In this document: piece by piece, positions 63,655 through 64,000 of the stretch
Layout of the letters: each line of letters opens with the position of its first letter
Position numbering within the stretch: the first letter of the stretch is position 1
Notes under the pieces: generated by a model
Told to the model about the DNA's origin: nothing
Databases searched by the model: none
What the model saw: the letters and a program-made list of their open reading frames with translations, nothing else
Assembly: GCF_002165135.1 (NCBI RefSeq)
Contig: NZ_NFZQ01000001.1
Coordinates: forward strand, 62,001 to 126,000
Source of the DNA: Pseudomonas sp. SID14000
GTDB taxonomy: Bacteria; Pseudomonadota; Gammaproteobacteria; Pseudomonadales; Pseudomonadaceae
DNA length: 64,000 nt
Reading direction: 5' to 3'
Translations under genes and position numbers: made by a program

Positions 63655-64000
63655 TCAGCTCGTCCAGGCTGGCGTAGCCCTGGCCACCAATGCCTCCACA
63701 TCCACGCCTCTCGGCAACGCCCCGTAAACACGCCCGCCCCCCGTCAAGCGGCTGTCGATGAACGCATCACTGACCACCGCATTCCCTGCCTCCAGCAACA
63801 GCTTGGCCTGCAGCGCCAAGGCAATGTCCTCGGTCAGCTGCCGCGCGCGGTACTGCATGTCGCCAGTGTCGGCAAACGCTCCCTTGAGATTGCCGATGTG
63901 CGCCGCCAAACGCGGGTCCCCATGCCCATCACCCAGCTCGGCGAACAACGCATCGAGCACGCCCGGTTCCTTGGACAAGGCCCGCAACACATCCAGGCAC
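63655..64000 (-). CDS. AidB-like acyl-CoA dehydrogenase (C-terminal part, runs off the window)
   Basis: The last 114 codons of a protein whose start lies beyond the window. CLDVLRALSKEPGVLDALFA near the visible start and the C-terminal FIDSRLTGGGRVYGALPRGV resemble the AidB/isovaleryl-CoA dehydrogenase-like group, where this helical part is an extra domain after the acyl-CoA dehydrogenase core. The active site is not visible, so enzyme activity cannot be judged here. Confidence 0.75.
   Translation of the reverse strand, partial: CLDVLRALSKEPGVLDALFAELGDGHGDPRLAAHIGNLKGAFADTGDMQYRARQLTEDIALALQAKLLLEAGNAVVSDAFIDSRLTGGGRVYGALPRGVDVEALVARATPAWTS

Overview
The window is a chromosomal segment of a GC-rich gammaproteobacterium, most likely the Pseudomonas putida group. 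The evidence is the block dnaJ-dnaK-grpE / recN / fur / bamE / ratA / smpB / lldR-lldP-lldD-dld, a PP_4765-type flavoprotein, DUF2788, DUF6515 and DUF2790 proteins, and many copies of a Pseudomonas-type REP element.

Layout. 1-6.9 kb: heat-shock chaperones (dnaJ truncated at the window edge, dnaK, grpE, with two clear sigma-32 promoters), SOS-controlled recN, fur, bamE and ratA. 7.0-14.4 kb: smpB, then lactate utilisation with LldR, its palindromic operator, LldP permease, LldD and an FAD/Fe-S D-lactate dehydrogenase. 15.04-15.44 kb: ssrA (tmRNA).

15.44-29.17 kb is a 13.7 kb genomic island in the 3' end of ssrA. It has an imperfect copy of the ssrA end at its right border, and the presumed native ssrA terminator now lies beyond that border. 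It carries a tyrosine integrase, an AT-rich two-gene operon of a reverse transcriptase and a family A DNA polymerase-like protein, and a type I restriction-modification operon (hsdR, HNH-fold protein, hsdM, hsdS, PD-(D/E)xK nuclease).

29.2-37.5 kb: small secreted proteins, a membrane protein, gabP, an MDR oxidoreductase, a HAD phosphatase, tesB, a GNAT acetyltransferase and a histidine phosphatase. 37.6-48.2 kb: a second accessory block that looks like an undescribed small-molecule biosynthesis operon: 2Fe-2S ferredoxin, haem-oxygenase-like diiron oxidase, three ATP-grasp ligases, EamA exporter, PLP enzyme with a decayed Tat-like leader, and MFS exporters, with an HxlR regulator divergent at its upstream end. 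48.4-64 kb: housekeeping genes (flavoprotein, RhlE-like helicase, EamA transporter, DEDDh exonuclease, NYN nuclease, DUF2076, YciC, HrpB, lipoprotein, FieF-like transporter, DUF6515, Lrp regulator, DUF2788, RluE, AMP nucleosidase, and the end of an AidB-like acyl-CoA dehydrogenase).

The two best candidates for an undescribed system are the reverse transcriptase plus PolA-like pair (17478-20862) and the three-ATP-grasp/diiron-oxidase operon (about 37605-46285, possibly to 48233). A perfect 40-bp palindrome at 52345-52428 is a separate structural oddity. All family assignments come from reading motifs by eye; no database search was run.
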